From Sphaerosporella brunnea (lineage: Eukaryota > Ascomycota > Pezizomycetes > Pezizales > Pyronemataceae), in the NCBI GenBank assembly GCA_008704415.1, contig VXIS01000131.1, positions 55,165 through 119,164 of the forward strand: DNA of 64,000 bases, given 5' to 3'. Both the position numbers and the translations under genes were made by a program. The notes below the pieces were generated by a model that worked only from the letters and a program-made list of their open reading frames with translations, ran no database searches and was not told the origin of the DNA. Shown here one piece after another: positions 1-9,799 of this stretch. Numbering within the stretch: the stretch's first letter is position 1; each line of letters begins with the position of its first letter.

Positions 1-570
1 CAAACGGAATGGGATTGATCACTCGAACGGGGCTGGAATGGGGGTGATCACTCGAACGGAATGGGATTGATCACTCGAACGGGGCTCGGACGGAACGGGG
101 CTGATCACTCGAACGGGGTTCAAAAGGAATGGGATTGATCACCCGAACGGGTCTGGGATGGGATTGATCACTCGAACGGGGCTCGGACGGAATGGGGTTG
201 ATCACTCGAACGGGGCAGGAATGGGTTGATCACTGGAATGGGGCTGATCACTCGAACGGGGCTGGGATGGGGGTGATCACTCGAACGGCGTTGCAATGGG
301 ATTGATCACCCGAATGGGGTTCGAACGGAATGGGATTGATCACTCGAACGGGGTTCAAACGGAATGGGATTGATCACTCGAACGGGGCTGGAATGGGGGT
401 GATCACTCGAACGGAATGGGATTGATCACTCGAACAGGGCTGGGATGGGGGTGATCACTCGAACGGCGTTGCAATGGGATTGATCACCCGAATGGGGTTC
501 GAACGGAATGGGATTGATCACTCGAACGGGGTTCAAACGGAATGGGATTGATCACTCGAACGGGGTTCAA
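1..570. repeat. Satellite-like tandem array with a TGATCA core
   Basis: The block is made of short variants of GGGATTGATCACTCGAACGG in many copies. Spacers of about 20-45 bases vary (GGGGCTGG, GGGTTCAAACGG, GGCGTTGCAAT). The palindrome TGATCA recurs in almost every unit. Units are of mixed length and form a higher-order pattern: the stretch near 295-400 is repeated near 475-570. A short piece of the same satellite reappears at 5876-5975, so the 571-5871 material probably sits inside an older array. I see no gene here. Confidence 0.9.
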
Positions 571-835
571 TGTAGGATTGTAGAGTGCGGGTACGTGACT
601 TAGGGTTGAGGCTCGGTGGAGGCTCGGCGGAGGATCCTGTATATATAGACCTGTGGGGGACTCTTCCTCGAATCTATCTCACTTTCAACTTACTTCTGAC
701 GCGACCACCTTCCCACATTGGTAGCAGCACTTGCCGTGAATAGAGCGACCGGACCTGTCGTCCCCGCCTACTTCACGGACGACCAGATTCACTTCCGCAT
801 TTGACGAGGCTATACGCCGACGAAGTATTACAAAA
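571..835 (+). mobile_element. 5' LTR and leader remnant of a Ty3/gypsy element (gypsy-2 family)
   Basis: 571-717 starts TGTAGG and ends CCACA. It aligns along its length with the 149-bp LTRs at 44432-44580 and 50325-50473, including the central TATATATAGACC box. It is followed by the same primer-binding site (TTGGTAGCAGCACTTGCCGTG minus a few bases) and a leader that still matches up to about 835. After that the similarity stops. This is a truncated 5' end sitting directly against the satellite. It is clearly more diverged from the 44-50 kb copy than that copy's own two LTRs are from each other. Confidence 0.85.
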
Positions 836-2615
836 CCTTCCGAAACACATGGAAGGAAGTATACCAGTGCACCGCCGGTGATTTGGTACTCGATTGACAA
901 CTACGCCGCACCACCGGTGCAGTGTCTGAGTGTCGTAGGATGCGGTGATTGTGCGATCCCTCTATTTCACCTGGTGACCTCCGACGAACAATCACCATGG
1001 TCCACAGCGGCAGGAACTATGTCAGCCATCAACACTCTGCTTGATCGCTTGGCGCTTTGTGTGTTCTAGGCATTTGGACCCTCGCTGTGGCCTTATCAGT
1101 TTTGTCTTGTTGGCTATGAAAGCTGACAGTGTTTCCTACAATCTCTCTATCTCATCCTTCCTATCACCAACAACTACTGCACCGTGAATACCACCCACCA
1201 TGCCCCCGCCGCAAACACCGCCCATCCTAGCCAAACAAGCGCGAGCAGGCAAGCGACACCTTTTCTGCGGTGCACAGGTTCGCTTCAGTGCGCGAATCGC
1301 AACCGAGCTGGCGACGCGTATCAGATCCAACCTAACAAGTACCGGGCGAAAGTTCAGGAGCTGCTTTCCAAGATCTACCTGTACGCATCAACTGCATTCA
1401 TGCTCGCTGATGCGCCTATCAAAGCGCTTCCTCGATCCGCTTTCCAGTCTCTTGGGGCGGAACGCGTGTTATTTGAGGCTGCTGTGTTGCTGGCCTTAAC
1501 AACAGGGTAATACTGGCATGTGATCCGGCGGAGCTCAGGTAACCACAAGCGTTCTCAGGTTGGCGATAGCAGATGTTTTCAGTAGATAGGCGTTCGACCT
1601 CACGCTCAACCAGACTGAGTGTTGTACAATACACACACCAGGTACAGGTCTCTACATCTCCTAGGTTGCGTGGCCGACTCATCCTCAAATCAACCTCATA
1701 TTTCGGCAACGGAGCCAACTCTCGAAAGTATCTGTTTGGATTAGATGCGCTGAAAGCATGGCTGCTCAGAAGCTGTGGTCGTACCGTGCTCTCCCTTTTG
1801 CGCTCCGATGTACACCCTGCATGCTTCCACAATGTTTATGAGGCTGAGACTTAGGCTTTGGCGGATCCACAGCTTGTTAATGCCAAGATTCAGCACATCA
1901 AGATGCGCAAGTCAAACATGCACATACTCTGCGCATCGCCTGCAGCGGCTACTGTCCATGATCTCTTTACGATGTTTTCAGACTTGCTTGCTGGTGGAGC
2001 GGTTGAAGACCGGTGTCTGTGTCGTTGCTAGCTAAACGCACCAAATTCAGATACCATGCCAGCTGAAACACGAACGGATTTTGCCAGTCCAGGTCGATAG
2101 TTGATGCTTAAATGAGAGGCTACTTGTATCGAGCTTCCACACGGCATCAGAGACTATTTGGTGTCAAGCCTCAGTGTTTTTAATCATCTTCCTTTTTTAC
2201 GCTGCCGATATTGTAGGGCTGTGATGCGGATACATCTAGGGCATGGCACTCCGTCGATATTGTCATCTACCCTTGATCAAGCTGAGGGGGAATTAAAGGC
2301 AATGTTGGAGGTTCCCGTCCAAAGTTTGAACTCCCAAGAGAGCCCAGCAGGTGCCTGGTTTTCGATGAATGGTTGACTTTCCACAATTGCTATCAATGCC
2401 AGCAGCGATTTGGTCCGTCGTTAAGATAACTATCCAATCACGTATTGATCCCAACGCCTGCCGTGTTGGAGGTTCTGTTTGGGGTCCACGCCCCTGTTAT
2501 ATCACTACAGGTACAGGTGAAATGATCGGATGGACCCAAACTGGCGTGAGAGGAGCTTTTTAGGCACCGCTCGTGAGCTCGAGTCGGGTCTGCCAACGCT
2601 CGTATTCGTCCAGAC
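836..2615. other. Stretch without a recognisable gene
   Basis: Only short overlapping reading frames of about 60-140 codons occur on both strands, none with a recognisable motif. The composition is near 50% GC. It is probably decayed transposon sequence between the gypsy LTR remnant and the copia LTR at 2616, but nothing in it can be named. Confidence 0.5.
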
Positions 2616-2784
2616 TGTTGACGATAGGTTTCACGCAGTGGACACTAAGAACGTAGATGAAGAGATATATTGCAAGGTACAGAGCTAAGTGCGAGTTGCT
2701 GCTCCTTAAGAGGCAGAAACGAGCACTACTATATCACTAGTTCATACTCGGATCCATCAGAGAGTCACACTCCATGTCTCAACA
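2616..2784 (-). repeat. 3' LTR of the gag-only copia-type element
   Basis: Read on the minus strand it starts TGTTGAGACATGG at 2784 and ends CGTCAACA at 2616. That gives the expected TG...CA ends and a 6-base terminal inverted repeat TGTTGA/TCAACA. A purine tract (AGGGGGAG) lies immediately upstream of position 2784, where a polypurine primer is expected. The start of this LTR recurs at 26989 and 32251. No matching 5' LTR was found to the right of the gag gene. Confidence 0.75.
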
Positions 2785-2918
2785 CTCCCCCTATCCGAGC
2801 ATGAACTATGTTCCCAATCCTCCACAGTATCATCCCACGTCTTCTCGATCCTTCATGTCCGTCAGGTCCATCGCTTTCACAACAATCACATATTTGACAG
2901 ATCGGCTTAGATAATCCA

Positions 2919-5342
2919 TCACAAGAGATGCTCATAGTCAAGCTGCCTCCTTCCTTGTCGAGTGGTCACATGCGTTTGTAGACATCTTAAACCCATTGTA
3001 GTGGTGTCTCCAACCGAGTCCTTCGTAGCGCTGCTATTCATCTGGCGACCCAAACGCACTTGATTGGCATTTGATTCGCAGTCGTCATCCGCGGTGGTGT
3101 ACTCCGTCCGGTTATCCCACCGCATCTTGTAGTCGTTCGATTCACTGTCGTCGTTGTTGAAATCGCCTGAAAGATCCACGTCCCGATCGTTCCAGTATCG
3201 GTCATTCTGTCTGTTGATGCCGTCATTTGCTGTCTTGGAGGCCGTTCTCTCCGGTTCCATCGGCCCCATCTGCCTCTCGTAACCGACTCCGTCTTCGGCA
3301 GAAACGCGTTTCTCTTTGGTAACAGCGGCTGTCTCCCACTCTCCCCCTTTGGCGAAACGAGCATTCTCGACGGCGAACTCGGCCTCTTCGGCAAAGGCAG
3401 CTTTTCGGTCTTCGGCGACACCAGGTCGGTTCTGCTTTCTCTGTTCAGCGGAGGTCGCTTTCTTGTCGGCAAACCTAGTTTTCTCAATCTCTCCCCATTT
3501 GGCGAAAGAAGCTTTCTCCAGCTCTTTCCCTTCGGCGGAATAAGCTCGCTTCCGTCCTTTTACTTCAGCGAAAGAAGCTCTCTCCAGCTTCCCAATCTCC
3601 GCGAAAGGTTCTTTCAGCTGCTTTTCCTGGTTGTTGAATCTTGATCGCTCCGCACCGAAGGAAGCTATATTTCGAGTCTCGTATCTGACTCTTTCGCCGA
3701 TGCCAGTGTTTTCCATCTCTCCCCCGTCGGCAGAAGAATCTGTCTCTCGTACTTTCGATGTGGCCAAATGGGCTTTGTCTTGCTCCTTTCCTTTGTCGAA
3801 ACGAGCATTTTCGACGGCGTAATCGGCCTTGTCTTTGGCGAAAGCAGCTTTTCTCCGCATCCCTTTCTTCGGCGAAGCGACCATTCTTGTCGGCGAAGAT
3901 AGTTCCATCCATCTCCTCCCTTCGACGTAAGGTCGCTTTGGTTTTTGTCCCTCGAAGACAGCTTGCCTCGCCTTTCTCTGTCTATCATAGGCAGCTTTCT
4001 CCTGCTTTGGCTTCCTGTCGGTTCCAGATTTGTTTTCGCCGCAAGCATCTGTTTTCGCAGCAAAAACAGCTGTCAGCTCCTTTCCCAGCCTCTCGAATCT
4101 GGCTCCATCTGCGGCGAAAAAAGCTCTCACTTTCACAATACTGGCTCTCTCTTCGGCGACAGCGGCCCTTTCTTCGGCAAAAGCAGCTCTTGCTTTGGCC
4201 AAACTGGCTCTCTCTTCGGCGACAGCAGCCCTTTCCATAGCCAAAGCAGCTCTCTCTTCGGCTAAAGCAGCCCTTTCGTCAGCCAAAGCAGCTTTCTCCC
4301 TAGCGAAAGCTGTAGCCATCAATTTGTCGGTTTCGGTATCGCTGAAAACCGGCATCGGGATTGGGGAAGTGGCTGCATGCTGATGACAGTCCGATGTCAA
4401 CAGGACGTAATCGGTGCTCGTTGTCGCCTTGGCTTCAGACGTTTCGACCTTCTGGCTAGCCTTTTGGTTTTCCTTTCGGTCCTGCTTTTTCTTTGGGCAG
4501 TATCGTTTCATGTGGCCCATCATTCCGCAGTACCAGCAACTGCGGTTTTCTCCTTTCGCATACAACACCGTATCCGTGGCTGCTGCCGCCTTCGTAGTAG
4601 GTGTCGCTTCGGTCGCTTCTATCGCCTTTGTAGTAGGTGCTGCTTCCGTTGCTGTTGTCGTTTTGGATACGGGCATCGATCTCTCGCAAAGCTCCATGCG
4701 GTTCAGGACCTTGGCGAGGTCGCAGTTGTTGCTTTCGATCATCTCCGTTATTTCGACCCGAAAGAAGCCCCAGTATGGGTCGTCTGGCAGTCCGTTCTTT
4801 ATGATCGTCCCCATCAGTTTGTCGTCGACTGCGGTTCCGGCTGCTTTGCATATCGCAGCGGTTGCCAACAGATTACTCTGATATTTGGCCAGACTAGTGA
4901 AGTTTGCTCTCTTCGTCTCTAGTAGCGCTGTCAATCCCGCCATCGGGTTTCGCTTTGCGGTCCTCTGATATTCATCGGCTAAGGCGTCCCACAGTGCCTT
5001 CGGCGTTGACAGGGTGTCATCGTCTTCGTATTTCGTCAAGAGGGCGCTATGCAAGCCGGATAGTATCAACGCTCGGACCCTCTCTTGGTCTTCGCGAAAG
5101 CGATGAGGGTCGGCAACATATCGATACCAGTAGTTGAGGTATCCTGGATCGTTGGACTGTGGTTCACCATCGTCCGTCGAAATGATTGTCGATCCTGAGG
5201 GCGCGATAGGCGGTGTTGGCTGCTTTCGGTCGCCGGATATCAGGCTGTATAGGCCTGCTCCTTCCAAATGGCGTTTCATCGCCTTCACCCATATTGGGTA
5301 GTTGTCGCCTTGCAGCAGCTGGATCTGCTGCGTCGCCATCAT
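2919..5342 (-). CDS. Copia-type gag with expanded heptad coiled coil (807 aa)
   Basis: This is an uninterrupted frame starting with two ATGs at 5342. Residues 1-225 resemble the retrotransposon gag capsid region of Ty1/copia elements (UBN2-like: YPIWVKAMKRHLEG near 15-28, ALWDALADEY near 117-125). A CX2CX4HX4C zinc knuckle follows at residues 269-282 (C269, C272, H277, C282), which should bind nucleic acid. Residues 351-413 are nine near-perfect 7-residue repeats of the type AALAEER. After them comes a long Glu/Lys/Ala-rich charged tail with looser repeats. An ordinary copia gag is about 300-400 aa, so the C-terminal half is an addition. No protease, integrase or RT follows; the LTR starts about 130 bases after the stop. 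The likely role is particle assembly of a non-autonomous element. The family is well supported; the role of the tail is unknown. Confidence 0.8.
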   Translation of the reverse strand: MMATQQIQLLQGDNYPIWVKAMKRHLEGAGLYSLISGDRKQPTPPIAPSGSTIISTDDGEPQSNDPGYLNYWYRYVADPHRFREDQERVRALILSGLHSALLTKYEDDDTLSTPKALWDALADEYQRTAKRNPMAGLTALLETKRANFTSLAKYQSNLLATAAICKAAGTAVDDKLMGTIIKNGLPDDPYWGFFRVEITEMIESNNCDLAKVLNRMELCERSMPVSKTTTATEAAPTTKAIEATEATPTTKAAAATDTVLYAKGENRSCWYCGMMGHMKRYCPKKKQDRKENQKASQKVETSEAKATTSTDYVLLTSDCHQHAATSPIPMPVFSDTETDKLMATAFAREKAALADERAALAEERAALAMERAAVAEERASLAKARAAFAEERAAVAEERASIVKVRAFFAADGARFERLGKELTAVFAAKTDACGENKSGTDRKPKQEKAAYDRQRKARQAVFEGQKPKRPYVEGRRWMELSSPTRMVASPKKGMRRKAAFAKDKADYAVENARFDKGKEQDKAHLATSKVRETDSSADGGEMENTGIGERVRYETRNIASFGAERSRFNNQEKQLKEPFAEIGKLERASFAEVKGRKRAYSAEGKELEKASFAKWGEIEKTRFADKKATSAEQRKQNRPGVAEDRKAAFAEEAEFAVENARFAKGGEWETAAVTKEKRVSAEDGVGYERQMGPMEPERTASKTANDGINRQNDRYWNDRDVDLSGDFNNDDSESNDYKMRWDNRTEYTTADDDCESNANQVRLGRQMNSSATKDSVGDTTTMGLRCLQTHVTTRQGRRQLDYEHLL
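4104..4292 (-). repeat. 21-bp minisatellite encoding nine heptads inside gag
   Basis: Nine successive 21-base units each encode seven residues of the form A-A/S-L/V/F-A-x-E/K-R. The period is an exact multiple of three and equals a coiled-coil heptad, with hydrophobic residues recurring at one position and charges at others. The same motif style recurs in the decayed relatives near 26.2-26.5 kb and 31.65-31.85 kb. Confidence 0.85.
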
Positions 5343-5821
5343 TCTTCTCTGGGAGTCGTCTTCTTCTTTTGACGGCTTCTTTTCTTCGAGTCGTCTTCTT
5401 CCTTTGGACGGCTTCGAATCTTTTTCGTTCTTTGAGTTTTTCGAGTCGTCCTCTTGCTTCGCTGACGGCTCCTTCTAACTCCAGTTGTTGATCTGCCTAC
5501 AACTCAGGCGATCGCAGTAAGCTCAAGTCGTTTCGTATCTCCAACGGCTTCTCTAGCTTCAGTCGTCTTTATGCCTACGACTCAGGCTCTCTTTTCGTTT
5601 TCGAGTTTCCAAGTCGTCCTTTCCTTCCTCGACGGCTTCTTCAAACTCCAGTTGTTTTCCGCCCACAACTTCAGGCTTTCGGTGAGCTACGATCGTTTCT
5701 CTGCGATCCCTCAAACGGTTCTCCAAGCTCCTTCGGTGAGCTAAAGCCGCTTTCCTTCGGTCCGGAAACGATCCTCCAAGCTCCAGTTGTCTCAAGTCCA
5801 CAACTTCAGGGTTTTTCAGTC
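5343..5821 (-). other. Leader or 5' region of the gag-only element
   Basis: This lies upstream of the gag ATG on the minus strand and is rich in GACGGCTTC/AGTCGTC-like short repeats. A 80-codon Glu/Arg-rich frame (5559-5801, minus) is probably just repetitive leader. No LTR is visible before the hAT-type end at 5822-5871, so the 5' LTR seems lost. Confidence 0.4.
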
Positions 5822-5871
5822 CGGTTCAGGCCGCGCTCAAACCCGGACTGGCCGGACTTTTGACAGCCCTG
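5822..5871. mobile_element. Right end of a hAT family-2 element
   Basis: The sequence ends with an ACTGGCCGGAC core and then TTTTGACAGCCCTG. It matches the right ends at 13780-13809 and 30395-30421 (consensus GCCGGACTGGCCGGAC followed by CAGCCCTG). Only this end is seen and no left end was found, so it is a relic. Satellite sequence resumes right after it. Confidence 0.6.
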
Positions 5872-5875
5872 CTCG

Positions 5876-5975
5876 AACAGTGCTGGGATGGGATTGATCA
5901 CTCGGACAGGGCTGGAGTGGGATCTCGCGAACGGGGCTCGAACGGAACGGGGTTGATCACTCGAATGGCGTTAGG
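5876..5975. repeat. Satellite remnant related to 1-570
   Basis: It contains GGGATTGATCACTCGGACAG, a CGAACGGGGCTCGAACGG run and GGGTTGATCACTCGAATGG. These are the same units as the array at 1-570. Confidence 0.8.
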
Positions 5976-6023
5976 GTTTGTCAGTTTGTGCGTCTTTAGG
6001 GTTCGCCTGTTTTTTGTTGGTGG

Positions 6024-6030
6024 ATAAATA
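6024..6030 (+). promoter_or_regulatory. TATA-like box for the 6356 gene
   Basis: ATAAATA stands about 330 bases upstream of the ATG. It is followed by a CT-rich stretch (CTTCCTTCTCTTCTTCC), a common arrangement at fungal transcription starts. This is position and motif evidence only. Confidence 0.35.
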
Positions 6031-6094
6031 GTTCGGAAGGGCTTCCTTCTCTTCTTCCTTCTAATCCACTACACATCATCGCCTCACGTCTTTT

Positions 6095-6269
6095 GCTCCT
6101 TTGATTCGTGGTCTCGACACATCACGACCGCTCCTTTGATTCGCCGTCTCGACACATCACGACCGCTCCTTTGATTCATCGTCTCGACACATCACGACCG
6201 CTCCTTTGATTCGTCGTCTCAACACATCACGACCGCTCCTTTGATTCGTCGTCTCGACACATCACGACC
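6095..6269 (+). repeat. 35-bp tandem repeat, five copies, in the 5' region of the 6356 gene
   Basis: The unit begins GCTCCTTTGATTCGTCGTCT and continues with CGACACATCACGACC. Copies start at 6095, 6130, 6165, 6200 and 6235 and differ by only one or two bases each. They lie between the TATA-like box and the ATG, so they would be in the 5' leader or proximal promoter. Confidence 0.9.
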
Positions 6270-6355
6270 GCACATCTTTTGCTGGTTCGCTTCGTCGTCT
6301 CGAGAACCACACCGCCAACACCCGCCGTGCCTCTCTACCTCCGATCATAACCTCT

Positions 6356-7237
6356 ATGTCATCCACTCAAGCCTCCCAAAGTGCCGGTGAGCGTCACTAC
6401 TACACCCGCATGCGAAAGAGACAGAAAGCTGCTGCTTCCACTGGAACGAGCGCGGTTAGCGAAGATGTCTCCCAGCACGAGCAAGCTGAAGCTGAAGCTG
6501 TCAAGCGCAAGCGAAAGCGTAAGAGAAGACAGAAAGCTGCTCCTGCCACTGCAACAAGTACAGTTGGCGAAGATGTCTCCCAGCACGAACAAGCTGAAGC
6601 TGTCCAGCGCAAGCCAAAGCGTCAGAGAAGACAGAAAGCTGATCCTTCCACTGCAACAAGTACAGTTGGCGAAGATACCGGCCAGCACGACCGAGCTGAA
6701 GCTGTCCAGCGCAAGCCAAAGCGTCAGAGAAGACAGAAAGCTGATCCTTCCACTGCAACAAGTACAGTTGGCGAAGATACCGCCCAGCACGACCGAGCTG
6801 AAGCTGTCAACGACTGGAATGCGTTTGCTAATCAAGTCGCTGAAGTTGAGGCTGCCGCCAGAGAGCGAAATCGCCAGGCGCGACTTACTCAGACGACCGA
6901 GACTAAGCCCAACGTCCAGGACTACACTATTGTTGAGTCGTTCAAGAAGTACACGGTCACGGACGATGCATCGGCCCCACCCCAGAGGGAATTGGTGAAC
7001 AAGATCACTCAGAAAATAAACAGTACTGGTCGCGACGAGTCCACGTCTTCGGTCCCGCCAACCAGCATCGAGTCCACGTCTTCGGTCCCGCCAACCAGCA
7101 TCGAGTCCACGTCTTCGGTCCCGCCAACCAGCATCGAGTCCACGTCTTCGGTCCCGCCGACCAGCATCGATTCTGCTTGTGCAGCCCTCCTGGCAGGATG
7201 GATTCTGCTTGTTCAGTCGGTCGTGTTAAGGCGTTGA
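6356..7237 (+). CDS. Repeat-rich basic protein of unknown function (293 aa)
   Basis: An open frame from an ATG at 6356. Residues 23-151 hold four tandem repeats of about 34 residues, each opening QKA and containing STVGEDVSQHEQAEA-type acidic and RKPKRQRR-type basic blocks. The basic blocks look like nuclear localisation signals. Residues 152-225 are non-repetitive (AFANQVAEVEAAARERNRQAR, possibly helical). Residues 228-271 are four exact 11-residue repeats ESTSSVPPTSI. The last 20 residues run into the 3' minisatellite, so the true C-terminus may differ. I recognise no domain. The perfect frame despite repeat expansion, plus a plausible promoter, suggests a functional gene. It could be a recently formed, lineage-specific nuclear protein, or part of a mobile element. 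Confidence 0.6.
   Translation: MSSTQASQSAGERHYYTRMRKRQKAAASTGTSAVSEDVSQHEQAEAEAVKRKRKRKRRQKAAPATATSTVGEDVSQHEQAEAVQRKPKRQRRQKADPSTATSTVGEDTGQHDRAEAVQRKPKRQRRQKADPSTATSTVGEDTAQHDRAEAVNDWNAFANQVAEVEAAARERNRQARLTQTTETKPNVQDYTIVESFKKYTVTDDASAPPQRELVNKITQKINSTGRDESTSSVPPTSIESTSSVPPTSIESTSSVPPTSIESTSSVPPTSIDSACAALLAGWILLVQSVVLRR
7037..7168 (+). repeat. 33-bp tandem repeat, four copies, coding
   Basis: Four consecutive 33-base units begin GAGTCCACGTCTTCGGTCCC. They are identical except for one base in the last copy (CCGACC for CCAACC). They encode ESTSSVPPTSI. Near-identity implies recent expansion. Confidence 0.9.
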
Positions 7238-7410
7238 TGAGATAAAGGGGCGAGTTGACAAGATAAAAGAGCGCGTCGGAGTGGTGTGTTGAGGTGTGTT
7301 AAGGCGTTGATGAGATAAAGGGGCGCGGTGACAAGATAAAAGAGCGCGTCGGAGTGGTGTGTTGAGGTGTGTTAAGGAGTTGATGAGATAAACGGGTGCG
7401 GCACTATTTC
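7223..7410 (+). repeat. 73-bp tandem repeat at the gene's 3' end
   Basis: Units start GTGTTAAGGCGTTGATGAGA at 7223, 7296 and 7369; the third is partial. The stop codon of the 6356 frame lies inside the first copy. Confidence 0.85.
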
Positions 7411-7879
7411 AGGTGAATGGATCTGCAGCTAAGAACACCAGATCTCGTACCATCTTATTGTATCTAATAGACAAACAAGAAAAGAAAAATCAAAAATCAA
7501 TGCCGTGATCCAGTAACGGTCCGCTTCATAAAACTAGACATCGGCCTCCGCCAACGAAATTCAATTCAGTCTCGAGCCAGGGGAGGTGTAACGGGTACGT
7601 CACTGGTCACCGAGGGTGCCCTGCCGCAAAATGTACGTAGAAAATGACCCTGTCACCGAGGGGTCTATCTTCAAGTCACCGTTGTATCTGGGGAAACATA
7701 TATGTCATCTGTTATGCAAATCCGTGCATATCGCGGAACTAGGAACCCCCGCAATCTGGGCTCTTTCACCCGACGCTGTCTGAAGCCCTGCATGTACTTT
7801 ATGCGCGTCAAGGATTACCCAATCAGTTGTAAATATCGGAGGCAATAGCAAAACCATGCGATGCGGATGTCACGGGCAA
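7411..7879. other. Stretch without a recognisable gene
   Basis: I see no motif, long frame or repeat beyond a short doublet containing GTCACCGAGGG (near 7607 and 7651). Confidence 0.4.
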
Positions 7880-7882
7880 TCA

Positions 7883-8783
7883 AACCCGCCAGTCGAAGCA
7901 GATCCGCGACTGCATCTGGACTGTTCTCGACCACCCTTGTAACAGAAAAACGCTCAAGGCCTGTGTATGTCCATGGCGCGGTTTAGCACAGAGTCGATAC
8001 CTTGTGAAACGACGATGGTGTGCATTCCTCCTACCCGAGCAAGCCCGCGTAAGGATGCCGGTGGATTTGAGGAAGTTGGTCAAGGCTGGTGCACCGTAGC
8101 TAGTGTGGAGCACTGTCTGAATCCACGCCCTTCCAGGCGGGCATTTTGACCATCTGCGCATGGTTGCTCGCTCCTCAGATTAGAGGGGGCATTCAGTGAG
8201 CAGGTGTCGGACTGTCTGGTGGACCCTTCGTGGGCAACTTCAGAAGGGGTGGTCGATGTCGCTGTTGGGTAGGCCCGCTAGATAGCTGCGGAAGTAGGCA
8301 ACGTTGGTACGTATCTGGGTCACGGTGGCTACCTAATGACGCTTATTCGTGAGAAATATGGCATCCGGTTTGGTCCGAAAGGTGGCGGTGTAGCTCCGGC
8401 CCTTGTTGGGCATTGCCGTCCATACTTCGCGCCATTCTGTGTTTCTCCTTGCCTTGACCACCCGTTGTAGGTAAGAGAGAGAGGTCTTGACCTGTGGGTG
8501 GCGTCTTCAGGGTTGCCTCCTTGGCAAGCTTGTCGGCACGTTCATTACCCGCGACATGCATTTGGCCTGGTACCCACTGGATGTTAAGGGGATTGTTGCG
8601 TTCGTGGAGGGTGTCAGCGATGTATCGCTGGGTGCTTGTTCCGCACGAGCTAAAGCGTCGACCGCAATCAATTCGCTTGTCGATCACCAGCAGAATCCGC
8701 GCACGTTTAACCCAAAAACTACAGCTCAGCGGAGAGTCGGAATAAGACGGAGCGGAACTGCTGACGTTTTGCTCACAAATCAC
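7883..8783 (-). pseudogene. LINE ORF2 C-terminal fragment (RNase H and zinc-knuckle tail)
   Basis: On the minus strand the 8343-8783 frame contains IQWVPGQMHVAGNERADKLA, the C-terminal signature of an RNase H domain as found in Tad/I-type LINEs. Further downstream broken frames carry a CX2C...HLLTEC pattern. A segment LTNFLKSTGI follows (7.95-8.1 kb) that matches LLEFLKDTGV in the LINE copy at 27.1-27.6 kb. Several stops and shifts separate these parts, so it is dead. The RT domain is missing. The family assignment rests on the RNase H signature and tail similarity. Confidence 0.7.
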
Positions 8784-9135
8784 GCCCTTAAGCCTGGAAA
8801 TTCAGGTCGAAAGAGAGGCGGAAGAATACGGATCCGCACTGCCGATGTTTTGCTTGGAACAGCGGGCGGCGGAGATTGATCGGTAGGGGATTCTGGTTGG
8901 ATCTGTATCTCGCTTTCGTTTTCTTTTTCTCGATGTCAGTGTAAGCAAAGATAGTACCGGTGCCTGGCGGGCCCGCCACGCGTCGGGTGCTCACCGGGCC
9001 TGATGGGCACGTTCAGTCACCTGGGTCCCGTGCAAAATTGCCTGGTCCAAACGGGCCGTAATTTTCAAAGCCCGTTTGAATCAAACGGGTTCAGGCCTCC
9101 TCCAAAGCCCGATTTGCCGGACTCAGCAGCGACCG
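8780..9135 (+). mobile_element. hAT family-2 3' fragment (transposase C-terminus and subterminal region)
   Basis: Near 8846-8882 the plus strand encodes LEQRAAEIDR followed by a stop. This is the same C-terminus style seen in the hAT copies at 13.5 kb (LETRAAEMQ, stop) and 30.2 kb. The subterminal block from 8953 (GGTGCCTGGCGGGCCCG, later GCCTGGTCCAAACGGGCC) matches 13630-13735 and 30250-30340. The terminal inverted repeat itself is decayed and no target duplication can be placed. Confidence 0.65.
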
Positions 9136-9799
9136 AATGTGATGAATAGTTGGTGCCTGACCCCCATCGGAATCGCAGTGTAACTGGAGTGGCGCATATG
9201 GTCGCCGAAATGGACGCGTTCACCACGCAATACGTCGGTGAGTGATTTGGAGATCATTAATCATGTGTATGCGCGTCTCAGGATTTCCCAGTCGTGGTAG
9301 CCGACCACGCCATGAATACATTGCGCAGAAGGTCTGTGGAAAGGGTCTGGAAATAGTTATCCCTGCATGGCGGTGACAGGATATAGTAAAGGGAGGAGTT
9401 ATTTTGCGAGGGCGGTGCCCACTTGCGAGTGATTTTGAGGGCGCCTTCTGTGCTTCTTAACCTGTGCTCGTAACACCTGTGCGTCTTCTTCCCTTACCAC
9501 AATCTACACCTACACTCCGCGCGCACCTCTTCACTCACTTGTCACTTCCCCTTACCTTCCATCGCGCAGCACAATACCCCATCCAAACAACAACAAATAC
9601 GCCCACTCCACCAATCTGGATTACACCCTGCTGCTATCCGGTGGTGGGATAACTGCCAATACAGATCCTTCCGCAATTTACTGAACTCCTATTCGCTCGC
9701 TAGTCACACGTATGTCTCCTTGGTTCGATTCGACCAGTTCCAACCGAACGTTCATATATCTGATCCATAACAGGACGTGCGGTACTGTTGGCGATTCAA
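9136..9799. other. Stretch without a recognisable gene
   Basis: There are short frames only. 9464-9652 is Pro/Thr-rich and without a motif. Nothing can be supported. Confidence 0.4.

Noticed and set aside
1..570. CRISPR-like array
   Set aside because: Spacers are themselves repetitive and of the same sequence family, unit length varies, and the setting is a eukaryotic transposon region; this is a satellite.
3758..4383. Plus-strand frames opposite the coiled-coil gag (160, 117 and 106 codons)
   Set aside because: They are antisense shadows of the heptad repeat; repeat periodicity of 21 keeps all frames open.
6359..6835. Minus-strand frame of 158 codons opposite the repeat gene
   Set aside because: Shadow of the 102-bp repeats; the plus frame has an ATG, promoter signal and better composition.
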